Assembly: GCF_034048115.1 (NCBI RefSeq)
Contig: NZ_CP139145.1
Location: 620,001 to 684,000 of the forward strand
Direction: 5' to 3'
Source of the DNA: Pseudarthrobacter sp. IC2-21
Lineage (GTDB): Bacteria > Actinomycetota > Actinomycetes > Actinomycetales > Micrococcaceae
Length of the DNA stretch: 64,000 nucleotides
Each line of letters opens with the position of its first letter. The first letter of the stretch is position 1. The position numbers and the translations under genes are program-made. The notes below the pieces were generated by a model. That model was not told the origin of the DNA. It searched no databases and saw only the letters and a program-made list of their open reading frames with translations. Below, piece after piece: positions 9,593 through 18,441 of the stretch.

Positions 9593-10132
9593 TCAGAAAC
9601 CCACTCCGGCGAAGGCCAGCGCCTGCCGGACCAGGGCGCCGCGGCCGCCGCTGAATTCGAGCTGGACGCCGGGGCTCAGCACTTCTTCGGGGGTCATCCA
9701 GGTCAGTTCCAGGGCATCCTGGCGGGGCTCGCATTCGCCAGTGACGGGGATGACATAGGCCAGGGACACGGCGTGTTGGCGGTCGTCGGTGAAGCCCGTA
9801 TGGGACGGAGCCGGGAAGTATTCGGCCACCGTGAACGGCACGGGGCTGATGGGGAGCTGCGGAAACGCCAGCGGGCCCAGGTCCTTCTCCATGTGCCGCA
9901 GGAGCGCCCCGCGGATGGTCTCCCGGTAGATCACCCGGCCCGATACCAGCGACCTGATCATGTTGCCGTCCTCATCGGCCTGGAGCAGCGTGCCGACCTC
10001 GTTCACGAACCCCAGCGGATCCAGCCTGACCGGTACGGCCTCCACGTAGATCATGGGAAGCCTCCCGCGTGCCTCGAAGAGGTCTTCCTCGGAGAGCCAG
10101 CCGGGATTGGGGTCAGGAGTGCGAACGTTCAT
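9593..10132 (-). CDS. NUDIX-fold hydrolase family protein (DUF4916-like)
   Basis: 179 residues. The segment SGRVIYRETIRGALLRHMEKDLG (about 64-86) occupies the position of a Nudix box but lacks the canonical REUXEE acidic pattern, so metal-dependent pyrophosphatase activity is doubtful. The N-terminal GWLSEEDLFEARGRLPMIYVEAVPV is typical of the DUF4916 branch found in actinobacteria, and the C-terminus (LELTWMTPEEVL) matches the Nudix fold's end. No substrate is known to me. It stands alone, transcribed toward the 8.4-9.5 kb unknown gene with an 86-base gap. Confidence 0.8.
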   Translation of the reverse strand: MNVRTPDPNPGWLSEEDLFEARGRLPMIYVEAVPVRLDPLGFVNEVGTLLQADEDGNMIRSLVSGRVIYRETIRGALLRHMEKDLGPLAFPQLPISPVPFTVAEYFPAPSHTGFTDDRQHAVSLAYVIPVTGECEPRQDALELTWMTPEEVLSPGVQLEFSGGRGALVRQALAFAGVGF

Positions 10133-10222
10133 GGTTAAGTTCTACCCCATCGGACGCGTCCGGGTCGGCGAGTGGTGAGCTCTGAGCGTAAAGCGGCCGT
10201 TTTAGTGCCGGGATCCCGCCGG

Positions 10223-10975
10223 TCAGTTGGGCCGCTGCGAGATCCAGAGGGTGGGCGGGACGTGGGCGGCCGGGTGGGTGCCCTCGGCGGCGTCGGGGGT
10301 AGCGGCGTCCGGGTTGGCTACGTGCAGGGTCCGGCCGAAGGCTTCCTCCGTTTCGCTGACTTCAAAGCCGGCTGCGGTAAGCCGCGCCCGCAGGGTGCCC
10401 GGATCGCCGTCGTACTCAAATCCCAAACCCGAGCGGGGGCCGCCCGACGCCGGGCGCACCATCAGCACACCGCCGTTCTTGGCGGTAAAGTCCGCGGTTT
10501 CGTCCGCATCCGGAACCGGACGGAACCGTGCGCCGATGTCCTGCAGCGTCATGGCGGCGGCGCCGGGATCGGCGGAGAACCAGACGCCGACGACGGCCAG
10601 GGCAGGGTCTGCGTCGGCGCAGTTCGCGCCGTGGGCGGCTTTGTCCGCCAGGAAGCTGAAGCCGTCGGTGCTGGTGATGCGGCACGACTCGCCGTGGGCT
10701 GCGGTGATGAGTTCCGAGGTGGTTTTCCCGGACTCTTCCGCGGCCAGGCCGGTGCGCCGGGCAAACTCGGCCAGGTCGCCCACCTCCACGCCAAGGGCCG
10801 TGGTGCCGTCGACGTCCTGTCCCGCCGCGGCGGCGTGCAGTGCCAGCCGCCCGGAGCCGGCGTCGAACTCCCGCCACGGGCCCTGGTCAACGGTCTTGAC
10901 CAGGCCCAAGGCAACCAGGAGTTCTTCCCACCGTTCAGGGCGGGACGTGTAGTGGACGGGCCTGACACGCAGCAT
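10223..10975 (-). CDS. VOC-family (glyoxalase/bleomycin-resistance-like) protein
   Basis: 250 residues made of two glyoxalase-type beta-alpha-beta repeats. Repeat 1 begins VRPVHYTSRPERWEELLVALGL (after the start) and repeat 2 begins at ALAVVGVWFSADP (about 128-140) with FTAKNGGVLMVRP further on. The metal ligands normally expected (His/Glu) are only partly present, so it may be a binding protein rather than an enzyme. I chose the ATG at 10975 because AGGAG lies about 8 bases upstream; a longer frame to 11005 has no such site. The divergent gene at 11059 is a YdeI-like protein. Confidence 0.8.
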   Translation of the reverse strand: MLRVRPVHYTSRPERWEELLVALGLVKTVDQGPWREFDAGSGRLALHAAAAGQDVDGTTALGVEVGDLAEFARRTGLAAEESGKTTSELITAAHGESCRITSTDGFSFLADKAAHGANCADADPALAVVGVWFSADPGAAAMTLQDIGARFRPVPDADETADFTAKNGGVLMVRPASGGPRSGLGFEYDGDPGTLRARLTAAGFEVSETEEAFGRTLHVANPDAATPDAAEGTHPAAHVPPTLWISQRPN

Positions 10976-11058
10976 GGGTTTCTCCTCGAATCCGGGACAG
11001 CGCAACTACCGCCATCATGCCACCTCTTGAAACGGCTGGCACCGTGCAGAATAGGGCC

Positions 11059-11664
11059 ATGGCGATTGAACTTGAGGAATTGCTGGTGCCGGATGCCGCA
11101 GCGTGGCGGAGGTGGCTGGAAGCCAACCACCGGGACAGTCCCGGGGTGTGGCTGGTCCTCCACAAGAAGGGCGGCGGTGTCACGGAACTCGATTACGACG
11201 CGGCCCTGGATGAGGCGCTCTGCTTTGGCTGGATTGACGGCCAGGTCATCAAGCGCGACGCCGGGAGCTACAGCCAGCGCATGACCCGCCGCGGCCCCAA
11301 AAGCGTTTGGTCGGCCAGGAATGTGGGGCACATCGCCCGTCTGGAAGCCGCCGGCAAGATGACCGACGCGGGGCGCGCCGCCGTCGAAAGCGCCAAGGCT
11401 GACGGCCGCTGGGAGGTGGCCTACTCGGGCCAGGCGGCGGCGGAGGTTCCACCGGACCTTGCCGCGGCGATCGCCGCCGATCCCGCCGCCCAGGCCATGT
11501 TCGATGTCCTCACGTCGGTGAACCGGTATGCCATGATCTACCGGACGAATTCGGTGAAACAGGCGGCCACCCGCGAACGGAAGATCGCCGGGTTTGTGGA
11601 GATGCTGGCCCGCGGTGAGGCGCCGTACCCGCAGAAGAGGAAGCCCGCCGCCCCGCCCAAGTAA
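11059..11664 (+). CDS. YdeI/OmpD-associated family protein
   Basis: 201 residues. Family landmarks are AAWRRWLEANHRDSPGVWLVLHKK near the N-terminus, the DEALCFGWIDGQ segment (about 53-64), and the Arg-rich RMTRRGPKSVWSARN (about 75-90). The C-terminal half holds the helical FDVLTSVNRYAMIYR region and the RERKIAGFVEMLARGE signature. The family is often annotated as bacteriocin-protection/YdeI-OmpD associated, without a firm biochemical role. The ATG at 11059 follows an AGGG; the upstream extension to 11017 lacks support. A strong palindrome directly after the stop codon probably ends transcription. Confidence 0.85.
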   Translation: MAIELEELLVPDAAAWRRWLEANHRDSPGVWLVLHKKGGGVTELDYDAALDEALCFGWIDGQVIKRDAGSYSQRMTRRGPKSVWSARNVGHIARLEAAGKMTDAGRAAVESAKADGRWEVAYSGQAAAEVPPDLAAAIAADPAAQAMFDVLTSVNRYAMIYRTNSVKQAATRERKIAGFVEMLARGEAPYPQKRKPAAPPK

Positions 11665-11712
11665 GTAGCGCTAAGTGTCGTTTTGACCCCTCAAAACGAC
11701 ACTTAGCGCTAC
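11665..11712. repeat. 22-bp-arm palindrome, likely bidirectional terminator / REP-like element
   Basis: GTAGCGCTAAGTGTCGTTTTGA and its exact complement flank a CCCC loop, beginning the base after the YdeI stop codon and ending 10 bases before the fbpC stop codon. The two genes converge on it, so it can terminate both. Perfect symmetry of this length in an intergenic spot also suggests a repetitive extragenic palindrome. Confidence 0.75.
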
Positions 11713-11722
11713 CTAGTTGGGT

Positions 11723-12880
11723 TTAGTCCTCCATAGGGAACGCGACCGCTTCGCCAACCACCCGCAGGCAGAGCTCCATGCCCGGCCGGGCGATGGAGGC
11801 GTTCCAGTGCCGGATGGTGATGATCTCGCCGCCGCCGGGGTAGCGGTGGTCGCTGATGCCGGCCAGCTCGGGCGGCACCGAGAGTTTGAGCCGCACCGTG
11901 GTTTCGGGGCCGAAGTAGTCGGTATCCACCACCACGCCGCGGATGGGGCCGTCCTCGGCGATCCGGATCTGCTCAGGCCGCAGCATCAGCTGCACGCGGC
12001 CCTGCGACGGCGGCCGGCGGACCGGAATTGCGCCCAGCGAACACGTGCCGAGCGAACCTTCCATCCAGGCATCGAGGATGACGGCGTCGCCCAGGAACTC
12101 GGCCGTGGCCCGATCGGCGGGCCGGGTGTACACCACGAACGGATTACCGATCTGGGCCAGTTTGCCGCCGCGCATCACGGCCACCTGGTCCGCGAAGGAC
12201 AGCGCTTCAGCCTGGTCGTGGGTAACCAGGATGGTGGTGACGCCAGCCTCGCTCAGCACCTTGGCCACCGCACGCCGCGTTGCCACCCGGAGCCCCGCGT
12301 CCAGGGCGGAGAACGGCTCGTCCAGCAGCATCAGTTCGGGTTCACGGGCCAGCGCCCGGGCCAGCGCAACCCGCTGCTGCTGGCCGCCGGAGAGCTGGTG
12401 CGGGCGCCGTTTGGCCATGGCCGGATCCAGCGACACCATCTCCAGCAGTTCACTGATCCGGGCGGCCACTGCCCGGCGGCCGCCGGAAAGCTTGGCGGGG
12501 TCCAGGCCGAAGGCCACGTTCTGGCCCACCGTGAGGTGCGGGAAGAGGGCGCCGTCCTGGGCCACATATCCGACGTGGCGTTTATGGGCGGGGAGCCAGA
12601 CGCCGTCGCCCGCAACCTTGACCCCGTTCAGCGAGATGCTGCCGGTGGCGGGGTGTTCAAAGCCGGCGATGAGCCGCAGCAGCGTTGTTTTCCCCGAGCC
12701 GGACGGGCCCACAATGGCGGTGGTGCCGCCCTTGGCCACGGACAGGTTGACGCCCTTGAGCACGGCCTGGGATCCGAAGTTCTTGGTGACGTCCGTGATC
12801 TGCAGGTGGCTGTTGGTGGAAGGCTCCACGGACGGCGCGATCCGGGGTTCCGGGAGGCGTGAGGGGGATTGTTCGGTCAC
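11723..12880 (-). CDS. fbpC: Ferric iron ABC transporter, ATP-binding protein
   Basis: ATPase of a CUT/PotA-like branch, 385 residues. Walker A GPSGSGKTT (about 58-66), Q-loop YVAQDGALFPH (about 104-114), signature LSGGQQQR (about 162-169), Walker B LMLLDEPFSALD and switch His in LVTHDQAEAL are all present. After about residue 240 comes a TOBE-like regulatory domain (LMLRPEQIRIAEDG). It overlaps the permease gene by 4 bases (ATGA), forming the operon fbpA-fbpB-fbpC. The substrate, Fe3+, is inferred from the binding protein and the IdeR box at 15615. Confidence 0.9.
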   Translation of the reverse strand: MTEQSPSRLPEPRIAPSVEPSTNSHLQITDVTKNFGSQAVLKGVNLSVAKGGTTAIVGPSGSGKTTLLRLIAGFEHPATGSISLNGVKVAGDGVWLPAHKRHVGYVAQDGALFPHLTVGQNVAFGLDPAKLSGGRRAVAARISELLEMVSLDPAMAKRRPHQLSGGQQQRVALARALAREPELMLLDEPFSALDAGLRVATRRAVAKVLSEAGVTTILVTHDQAEALSFADQVAVMRGGKLAQIGNPFVVYTRPADRATAEFLGDAVILDAWMEGSLGTCSLGAIPVRRPPSQGRVQLMLRPEQIRIAEDGPIRGVVVDTDYFGPETTVRLKLSVPPELAGISDHRYPGGGEIITIRHWNASIARPGMELCLRVVGEAVAFPMED

Positions 12881-14469
12881 TGTCCGGCCACTTTCTTGGA
12901 CTGCTGGAAGAGGAGGTAGGTCATGGGCGCGGAGAGCAGGATCATCAGCAGGGCATAGGGGGCCGCGCCCGCATAATCGATTTCGCTGCTCTTGCTCCAG
13001 AATTCGGTGGCCAGGGTCCGGGTCCCGTTGGGTGAGAGCAGGAGCGTGGCGGTCAGCTCGTTGGCGATGGCCAGGAACACCAGGGCCGCGCCGCCGGCTG
13101 CGGCCGGGGCCGTGAGCCGCAGCGTCACCCGGATGAACGACTCCAGCGGCGGCTTGCCGAGGGCCTGCGCCGCTTCGTCAAGTTCCTTCGGGGCCTGCGC
13201 CAGCCCGGCGCGCAGGTTTACCAGTGCACGGGGCAGGAACAGCAGGACGTAGGCGGCCACCAGTAACCCGGCGCTTTGGTAGATGCCGGGGACCACCCGG
13301 ATGCTGACCGTAACAAACGCAAGACCGACCACGATTCCGGGCATGGAACTGGTGACGTAGTTCGACAGTTCCAGGGACTTACTGAACCAACTGGGGTGCC
13401 GCACCGCAAGGAAGGCCATCGGAAACGCCACCACCGTGGTCACCACGGCGCCAGCCAGGCCGTAACCCAGGGTGGCAAGCAGGGCGGGCAGGAACTCGTC
13501 CGCCGCCCAGATGGCGGGGCCGCCCGCCGCGACCCACCGCAGGACCAGGAAGAGCGGCAGCCCGAAAGCCAACGCCGTCAGGGCGAGCAGGGCAAGCTGC
13601 GCCGGCCACTGATAGACATGCAGCGGCAGCCGCAGGGCTTTGGCCTGCGCGCCGGAGCCGATCCTGGCATAGCGGGCACTGCCGCGGCCCCGGACCTCCA
13701 CCACCAGCAGGACCAGGCAGAGGAACACGAGCACGCTGGCCAGCATGTTGCCCGCCGTGCCGTTGAAGGTGGACTGGTACTGAATCATGATCGCCGTGGT
13801 GAAGGTGTCGAAGCGGATCATCGCGAAGGCGCCGTATTCGGCCAGCAGGTGCAGTGCCACGAGCAGCGCACCGCCGGTCATCGCGATGCGCAGCTGCGGT
13901 AGCACCACCCGGAAGAAGACCCGCCAGTTGCCCAGGCCCAGGGCAGCCGCGGACTGTTCGATCGCCGGATCCAGGCGGCTGAGCGTCGCCGCCGCGGGAA
14001 TGTAGACCAGCGGGAAGTAGGAGAGCGTGGCGATCAGGACACCGGACCCCAGCCCTTCCAGTGAAGGCACGGCCGACACCCAGGCATAGCTGTTCACAAA
14101 CGCGGGAATGGCCAGCGGTGCGGCAAGCAGAACCGCCCAGATTCTGTGGCCCCGCAGCCGCGTCCGCTCCACCAGCCACGCGCCGCCAACACCGATGATG
14201 AGGCAGAGCGGGACAGTGATCAGCATCAGCAGGATGGTGTTGAGCAGTAGCTCGCCCACCCTGGGGCGGAAGATGAGTTCGACGGCGGTGTCCCACCCGG
14301 TTGCCGCCGTCATGTAGACCACGTAGCCGAGGGGGATCAGGGAGAACAGGGCAATCAGCACAGCCAGGATGGACACCGTGGAAACGCCGAGAGGCGGGCG
14401 GGGGCTCTTGCCCCGGCCCGCCGTCGTCGTGCTCCCCGCCTTGGGGGGAGCCGATAGATCAGAGGTCAC
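12877..14469 (-). CDS. fbpB: Ferric iron ABC transporter, fused permease
   Basis: 530-residue membrane protein with about twelve hydrophobic segments, arranged as two BinDPT-type permease halves (a fused permease, as in FbpB/SfuB). Each half carries an EAA-like loop: AIEQSAAALGLGNWRVFFRV (first half, about 185-205) and ELDEAAQALGKPPLESF (second half, about 425-441), which dock the ATPase. The N-terminus is a short cytoplasmic tail rich in Pro and Gly. It follows fbpA by 4 bases and overlaps fbpC by 4. It forms the transmembrane path for Fe3+ delivered by FbpA. Confidence 0.9.
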   Translation of the reverse strand: MTSDLSAPPKAGSTTTAGRGKSPRPPLGVSTVSILAVLIALFSLIPLGYVVYMTAATGWDTAVELIFRPRVGELLLNTILLMLITVPLCLIIGVGGAWLVERTRLRGHRIWAVLLAAPLAIPAFVNSYAWVSAVPSLEGLGSGVLIATLSYFPLVYIPAAATLSRLDPAIEQSAAALGLGNWRVFFRVVLPQLRIAMTGGALLVALHLLAEYGAFAMIRFDTFTTAIMIQYQSTFNGTAGNMLASVLVFLCLVLLVVEVRGRGSARYARIGSGAQAKALRLPLHVYQWPAQLALLALTALAFGLPLFLVLRWVAAGGPAIWAADEFLPALLATLGYGLAGAVVTTVVAFPMAFLAVRHPSWFSKSLELSNYVTSSMPGIVVGLAFVTVSIRVVPGIYQSAGLLVAAYVLLFLPRALVNLRAGLAQAPKELDEAAQALGKPPLESFIRVTLRLTAPAAAGGAALVFLAIANELTATLLLSPNGTRTLATEFWSKSSEIDYAGAAPYALLMILLSAPMTYLLFQQSKKVAGQ

Positions 14470-14473
14470 AGAA

Positions 14474-15532
14474 TTACAGGAGTCCTGCCTTGGTCATCAG
14501 CTCGGTGACCTTGGCGGAGTTGAGCTTAGCCGGGTCCACGGTGGGAGCCTGCAGGTCCTTGACTGGAACCAGCTTGTCGTTGGCCGGAACATCAGAGGCG
14601 ATGGCGTACTCGAAGGAGGTGCCGTTCTTGAGGACTTCCTGGCCCTTCTTGCCCGTGATGAACTTCAGGAAGGCCTGGGCCGCCGCTGCGTTCCTGGAGC
14701 TCTTCAGGACACCGCCACCGGACACGGAGAGGAAGGCGCCCGGGTCCTGGTTCTTGAAGTAGTACGGCGTGACGTTTTTGGAGTTCTCGCCGGTCTTGGC
14801 CTGATCGCCGTAGTAGTAGTAGTGGTAGATCAGCGCGGCGTCGACTTCGCCGGCGTTGACTGCCTTCATGGCGGTGCTGTTTCCCTTGTAGGCCTTGAAG
14901 TTTTCCTTCATGCCCTTCAGCCATTCTTCAGCGGCGGACTCACCCTTGAGTTCGAGCAGGGCAGCCACGATGGCCTGGAAGTCGGCGCCGGACGGTGAAG
15001 CGGCCCACTTGCCCTTCCACTCCGGCTTGGCCAGGTCCAGCATGGACTTGGGCAGCTGGTCGTCGCTGATCTTGGTCTTGTCGTACACCAGGACGGTGGA
15101 GCGGGCGGCGATGCCGGTCCACTTGCCGGTCGAGGGACGGAACTCCGCCGGCACCTGATCGATGGTGGCCTTGTCAACGTCGGCGAACAGGCCGGCGTTC
15201 TCAACCTGCGCCATGGCCGGGGAGTTTTCGGTGAGGAAAACGTCTGCCGGGGAGGCTGCGCTTTCCTGCACAATCTGGTTGGACAGTTCGGTGTCCGAGC
15301 CCTGGCGCATGGTCACCTTGACGCCGGTCTCAGCCGTGAACGCGTCCACCCATTCCTGGGTCAGGCTTTCGTGCTGGGCGTTGTAAACGGTGATTTCACC
15401 GGAGGCGGCACCAGCGGAGCCGGATGCGGAGCCTGAGGCTGCCGGGGTGGTGGAGCCGCCGCAGGCGGTCAGTCCGAGGGCTGCAGTGGCGGCGATGGCA
15501 ATGCCCGCCAGGGCGCTGTTGCGGATCTTCAT
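14474..15532 (-). CDS. fbpA: Ferric iron ABC transporter, substrate-binding lipoprotein
   Basis: Extracytoplasmic binding protein, 352 residues. The signal peptide ends in a lipobox LTACGGS (Cys near 24), so the mature protein is lipid-anchored. The following Gly/Ser/Ala linker leads into ITVYNAQHESLTQEWVDAF, the typical start of FbpA/IdiA-type proteins. Tyr residues that bind Fe3+ in the family could be those in LIYHYYYYGDQ (about 240-250). The gene starts an operon with fbpB and fbpC; its promoter region carries an IdeR box at 15615-15633 and a CRP-like site at 15657-15672, which predicts iron repression. Confidence 0.92.
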   Translation of the reverse strand: MKIRNSALAGIAIAATAALGLTACGGSTTPAASGSASGSAGAASGEITVYNAQHESLTQEWVDAFTAETGVKVTMRQGSDTELSNQIVQESAASPADVFLTENSPAMAQVENAGLFADVDKATIDQVPAEFRPSTGKWTGIAARSTVLVYDKTKISDDQLPKSMLDLAKPEWKGKWAASPSGADFQAIVAALLELKGESAAEEWLKGMKENFKAYKGNSTAMKAVNAGEVDAALIYHYYYYGDQAKTGENSKNVTPYYFKNQDPGAFLSVSGGGVLKSSRNAAAAQAFLKFITGKKGQEVLKNGTSFEYAIASDVPANDKLVPVKDLQAPTVDPAKLNSAKVTELMTKAGLL

Positions 15533-15614
15533 TGAGGGCTACTTTCTGGGGACAAAAGTTTGTGGACCCGGGGGTCTTGCGAACCGGGGTATCGGTGGCT
15601 CACTGGAGAAAACT

Positions 15615-15633
15615 GTAGGTTAGCCAAACCTAA
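15615..15633 (-). promoter_or_regulatory. IdeR/DtxR iron box before fbpA
   Basis: Read on the minus strand the site is TTAGGTTTGGCTAACCTAC, matching 17 of 19 positions of the DtxR/IdeR consensus TWAGGTWAGSCTWACCTWA. It lies about 83 bases upstream of the fbpA start, so the Fe2+-loaded repressor should block the operon when iron is plentiful. Confidence 0.82.
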
Positions 15634-15656
15634 GACTCCAAGCGCGAAGAGCCTTA

Positions 15657-15672
15657 AGTGATCAGGATCACA
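15657..15672. promoter_or_regulatory. CRP/FNR-type (GlxR-like) site upstream of fbpA
   Basis: AGTGATCAGGATCACA fits the TGTGA-N6-TCACA pattern of CRP-family sites, with perfect 6-bp arms GTGATC/GATCAC. It is 24 bases upstream of the IdeR box, so carbon or energy status may modulate ferric iron uptake. Nothing else is visible in the 15533-15783 gap. Confidence 0.5.
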
Positions 15673-15783
15673 TGCATTACGAAACTATTGCGTGACGTAA
15701 TTAGGGGATCTGGCTGGCGGGACGGCCGCACGGGCTGGCATAACAGCTTGAACGAGCCTGCAGAGACTCCTTCCGCGCACCCA

Positions 15784-17211
15784 TCAGGCGAAGAGGCCCT
15801 CGCCAACGAACCCGCCTGGCCGGATGCCCGGCGGGACCGCGGCCAGGGCGGAACCCGTGTGCTTGAGGTATTCCAGGGCCAGGGTGTCCTGCTTCGCCAT
15901 GGCGAGCTGCATGGGCACATAGTGGGTGCGCGGATCTTTGACGAAGGCGATAAAGAACAACCCCGCATCAAGGTGCCCCAGCCCGTCCGAACCGTCGGTG
16001 TAGTTGTAGCCGCGGCGGAGCATCCGGACGCCGCCGTTCTGGTCTGCGTGGGCCAGCCTGACGTGCGAATCCAGGCCGATCAGGGGCTTGCCATCCTTTC
16101 CTTCGATGGCGAAATCCGGCGCGGTGAATTCCTTGCCGCCGGAAAGCGGCGCCCCGTCGGACTTGGTCCGCCCGATCAGCTGCTCCTGTTCCCGCAACGA
16201 CGTCCGGTCCCAGATCTCGATGTGCATCCGGATCCGGCGTGCCACCAGGTAGCTGCCGCCCTCCATCCAGGCCTCTCCGGGGCGGGAGCCCGGCCCGGCC
16301 CAGACGTGGTCCTGAAGCAGTGAGGTGTCTTCTGCCCGGAGGTTGTTGGTGCCGTCCTTGAAACCGAACAGGTTCCGCGGCGTCTGCTGGTCCCGGGACG
16401 TGGACGATGTGCGGCCGAAGCCGAGCTGGGACCAGCGGACACGTACCCTGCCGAAGCCGATCCGCGCCAGGTTGCGGATGGCGTGGACTGCCACCTGCGG
16501 ATCGTCCGCGCAGGCCTGGACAATGATGTCGCCGCCGCTGCGGTTGGGCTGCAGGTCATCGCCCGGGAAGTGGGGCAGATCGATCAGGGCTTCGGGGCGG
16601 CGGCCTTCGAGGCCAAACCGTGCGGCCCCGTCCTTCTCGAAGAGCCCTGCACCGAAGCCGAACGTCACGGTGAGATTCCCGGCGCTCAGGCCAAGGGCCT
16701 CGCCGGTGTCCTCGGGCGGTGCGTCATACGGGCCATCCACGGCCCCGGTGGTGCCGGTTTCCCGGCCCAGGGTCATTGCCTCGGCCGCCTGTGTCCAGTC
16801 CTTCAGGAGCCGGATAAGGGCGGCGCGATCCTCGGTGATGACGTCGAAGGCAGCCATGTGCAGCCGGTCCTGCGCGGCGGTGGTGATCCCGGCCTGGTTT
16901 GCCCCGTGGAACGGCACCGTATCGCCGGGTCCTGCCGGAATCGGCGCGGCGGCGGCCGCCAGCGTGTCCTGGCTGAGCAGCCCGGCGGCGAGACCGGCGA
17001 GGGCACCGGCACCCCCGGCACCGGCAAGGGAGAGCAGCCCCCGCCGCGAAAGGCGCGACGCCGGGGCCTCCTGACCGGGCCCCGCTGCGGCCGGTGCGGC
17101 CGGTGCGGCCGCTGCGGAAGGGGCGCGGGTAGCCGCTGCTGAGGGTGCCTGGGGGGCGGAACCTGCCGCGCCGGCGTCGTGCGCGCCGCCCCTGAACGGG
17201 CAGCCCGTCAC
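15784..17211 (-). CDS. efeB: Deferrochelatase / DyP-type heme peroxidase
   Basis: Tat-exported heme peroxidase of the EfeUOB iron system, 475 residues. The N-terminal 75 residues are Ala/Pro-rich, then a twin-arginine signal RLSRRGLLSLAGAGGAGAL. The mature domain has the DyP motif GFKDGTNN (about 300-307) with its distal Asp, and a proximal His and Arg further on (around MHIEIWDRTS). The unusually long stretch before the RR motif suggests translation may start lower, but the GTG at 17211 overlaps the efeO stop (GTGA), which supports coupling. It probably frees iron from heme or oxidises Fe2+ in the envelope. Confidence 0.9.
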   Translation of the reverse strand: MTGCPFRGGAHDAGAAGSAPQAPSAAATRAPSAAAAPAAPAAAGPGQEAPASRLSRRGLLSLAGAGGAGALAGLAAGLLSQDTLAAAAAPIPAGPGDTVPFHGANQAGITTAAQDRLHMAAFDVITEDRAALIRLLKDWTQAAEAMTLGRETGTTGAVDGPYDAPPEDTGEALGLSAGNLTVTFGFGAGLFEKDGAARFGLEGRRPEALIDLPHFPGDDLQPNRSGGDIIVQACADDPQVAVHAIRNLARIGFGRVRVRWSQLGFGRTSSTSRDQQTPRNLFGFKDGTNNLRAEDTSLLQDHVWAGPGSRPGEAWMEGGSYLVARRIRMHIEIWDRTSLREQEQLIGRTKSDGAPLSGGKEFTAPDFAIEGKDGKPLIGLDSHVRLAHADQNGGVRMLRRGYNYTDGSDGLGHLDAGLFFIAFVKDPRTHYVPMQLAMAKQDTLALEYLKHTGSALAAVPPGIRPGGFVGEGLFA

Positions 17212-18404
17212 AGCACAACGCCGGCGGTGAGGTGGGACAGCGGCTCCCCGAGGGCGTCCACGAGGGCGGCGAGCTTCCGGACCTGGTCCGGGCTCAGCTC
17301 GTTGTAATAGGCAAACCCTTCGCCGCGGGCATGCTGCTTCAGCTCGGCCTGGAGGGCAGTGAACTTCGTGTCCAGCGAGGTGGCGAGCTCGGGGTTTCTT
17401 CGCTCCAGCACGGGACGGAGGTTTTCGAACGCAATCCGGGCGCCGTCAACGTTGGCCTGGAAGTCCCAAAGGTCGGTGTGGGACCAGATCTCTTCCTCAC
17501 CGGTGACCTTGCCGGTCGCCACCTCGTCCAGGAGTTCCTTGGCCCCGTTGCCGAGCTTGTCCGCCGTCAATTCCACAGTCCGGGTCCGGGAGGCCAGGTC
17601 CTCCGTGTCCGCCACCAGCTGGGCTGCCAGTGTTTGCCGTTCGGGGCCGGTCAGGGCGGGGAAGCCTGCCGGCGGGAAGAGATCCTTCTCGGCCCGGTGC
17701 CAGCCCGTCCATTCCTCACCGGGTGCGAGGTCTGCTTCGCGGGCGTCCAGCTTGGGGTCGAGGTCGCCGAAGGATTCGGCCACGGGTTCGATGCGTTCCC
17801 AGTTCATGCGGGTTGCGGCGTAGAGGTCACGGGCCTTGGCGGCGTCTCCGGCGGCGTACGCCGTGGCGAACTCCTTGGTTCCTGCCAGCAACTGCTCGGC
17901 CTGGTCCTTGACGTAGGACACGTACTGGGCGGTGCCCTGGTCCGTGAGCGCCTTGAGGTTGGTGTCCACGGCCGGATTGTCGCCGGACTCGGTGACCTTG
18001 AACCCGGCGCGGATGCCGTCACCCGCCATGCCCGGCTTGCAGGCCGCGGTGTAGTTGCCGGCGGGGGCTGTCACTACGAGGTTGCGGGTCAGTCCAGGCC
18101 CGATGTTTTCCACCTCGGCGACGATCCTCAGCCCGTCTGCAGCCAGCAGATAGAACTCGGTGACCTGGGTGCCGTCGTTCTGGATGGCGAAGGTGATGTT
18201 GCCGCTCGCGGTGGTGTGGGTGGACAGTGTGCAGGCGTCCGCCGTGCTGGAGACCTTGACGGGGCCGGCGGCCGGGACGGCGGTGTTGTCGGTGCAGGCG
18301 GTCAGGGTCAGCGGCAGTACTGCGGCGGCGAGGAGGGCTGCGTAGCTGAGCGTCCGCCTGGGGGAGTTGGGCAGGGGGAATTTGGGCGCGGAGAAGTTGG
18401 GCAC
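17208..18404 (-). CDS. efeO: Iron uptake system component EfeO
   Basis: 398-residue lipoprotein: lipobox LTLTACTDN near residue 33. The N-terminal domain is a cupredoxin-like module (about 45-150). The C-terminal part is the imelysin-like M75 domain with the HxxE metal motif in GWHRAEKDLF (about 255-264). EfeO hands iron to the EfeU permease. I chose the GTG at 18404, which has AAAGGA about 8 bases upstream; a longer frame would run into efeU. The stop overlaps efeB. The efeU stop is 37 bases upstream of this start, so all three genes form one unit under the box at 19321. Confidence 0.9.
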   Translation of the reverse strand: MPNFSAPKFPLPNSPRRTLSYAALLAAAVLPLTLTACTDNTAVPAAGPVKVSSTADACTLSTHTTASGNITFAIQNDGTQVTEFYLLAADGLRIVAEVENIGPGLTRNLVVTAPAGNYTAACKPGMAGDGIRAGFKVTESGDNPAVDTNLKALTDQGTAQYVSYVKDQAEQLLAGTKEFATAYAAGDAAKARDLYAATRMNWERIEPVAESFGDLDPKLDAREADLAPGEEWTGWHRAEKDLFPPAGFPALTGPERQTLAAQLVADTEDLASRTRTVELTADKLGNGAKELLDEVATGKVTGEEEIWSHTDLWDFQANVDGARIAFENLRPVLERRNPELATSLDTKFTALQAELKQHARGEGFAYYNELSPDQVRKLAALVDALGEPLSHLTAGVVL

Positions 18405-18441
18405 GGGCGGATCCTTTGGGGTGTGATGCGTTGGCTGGGGG

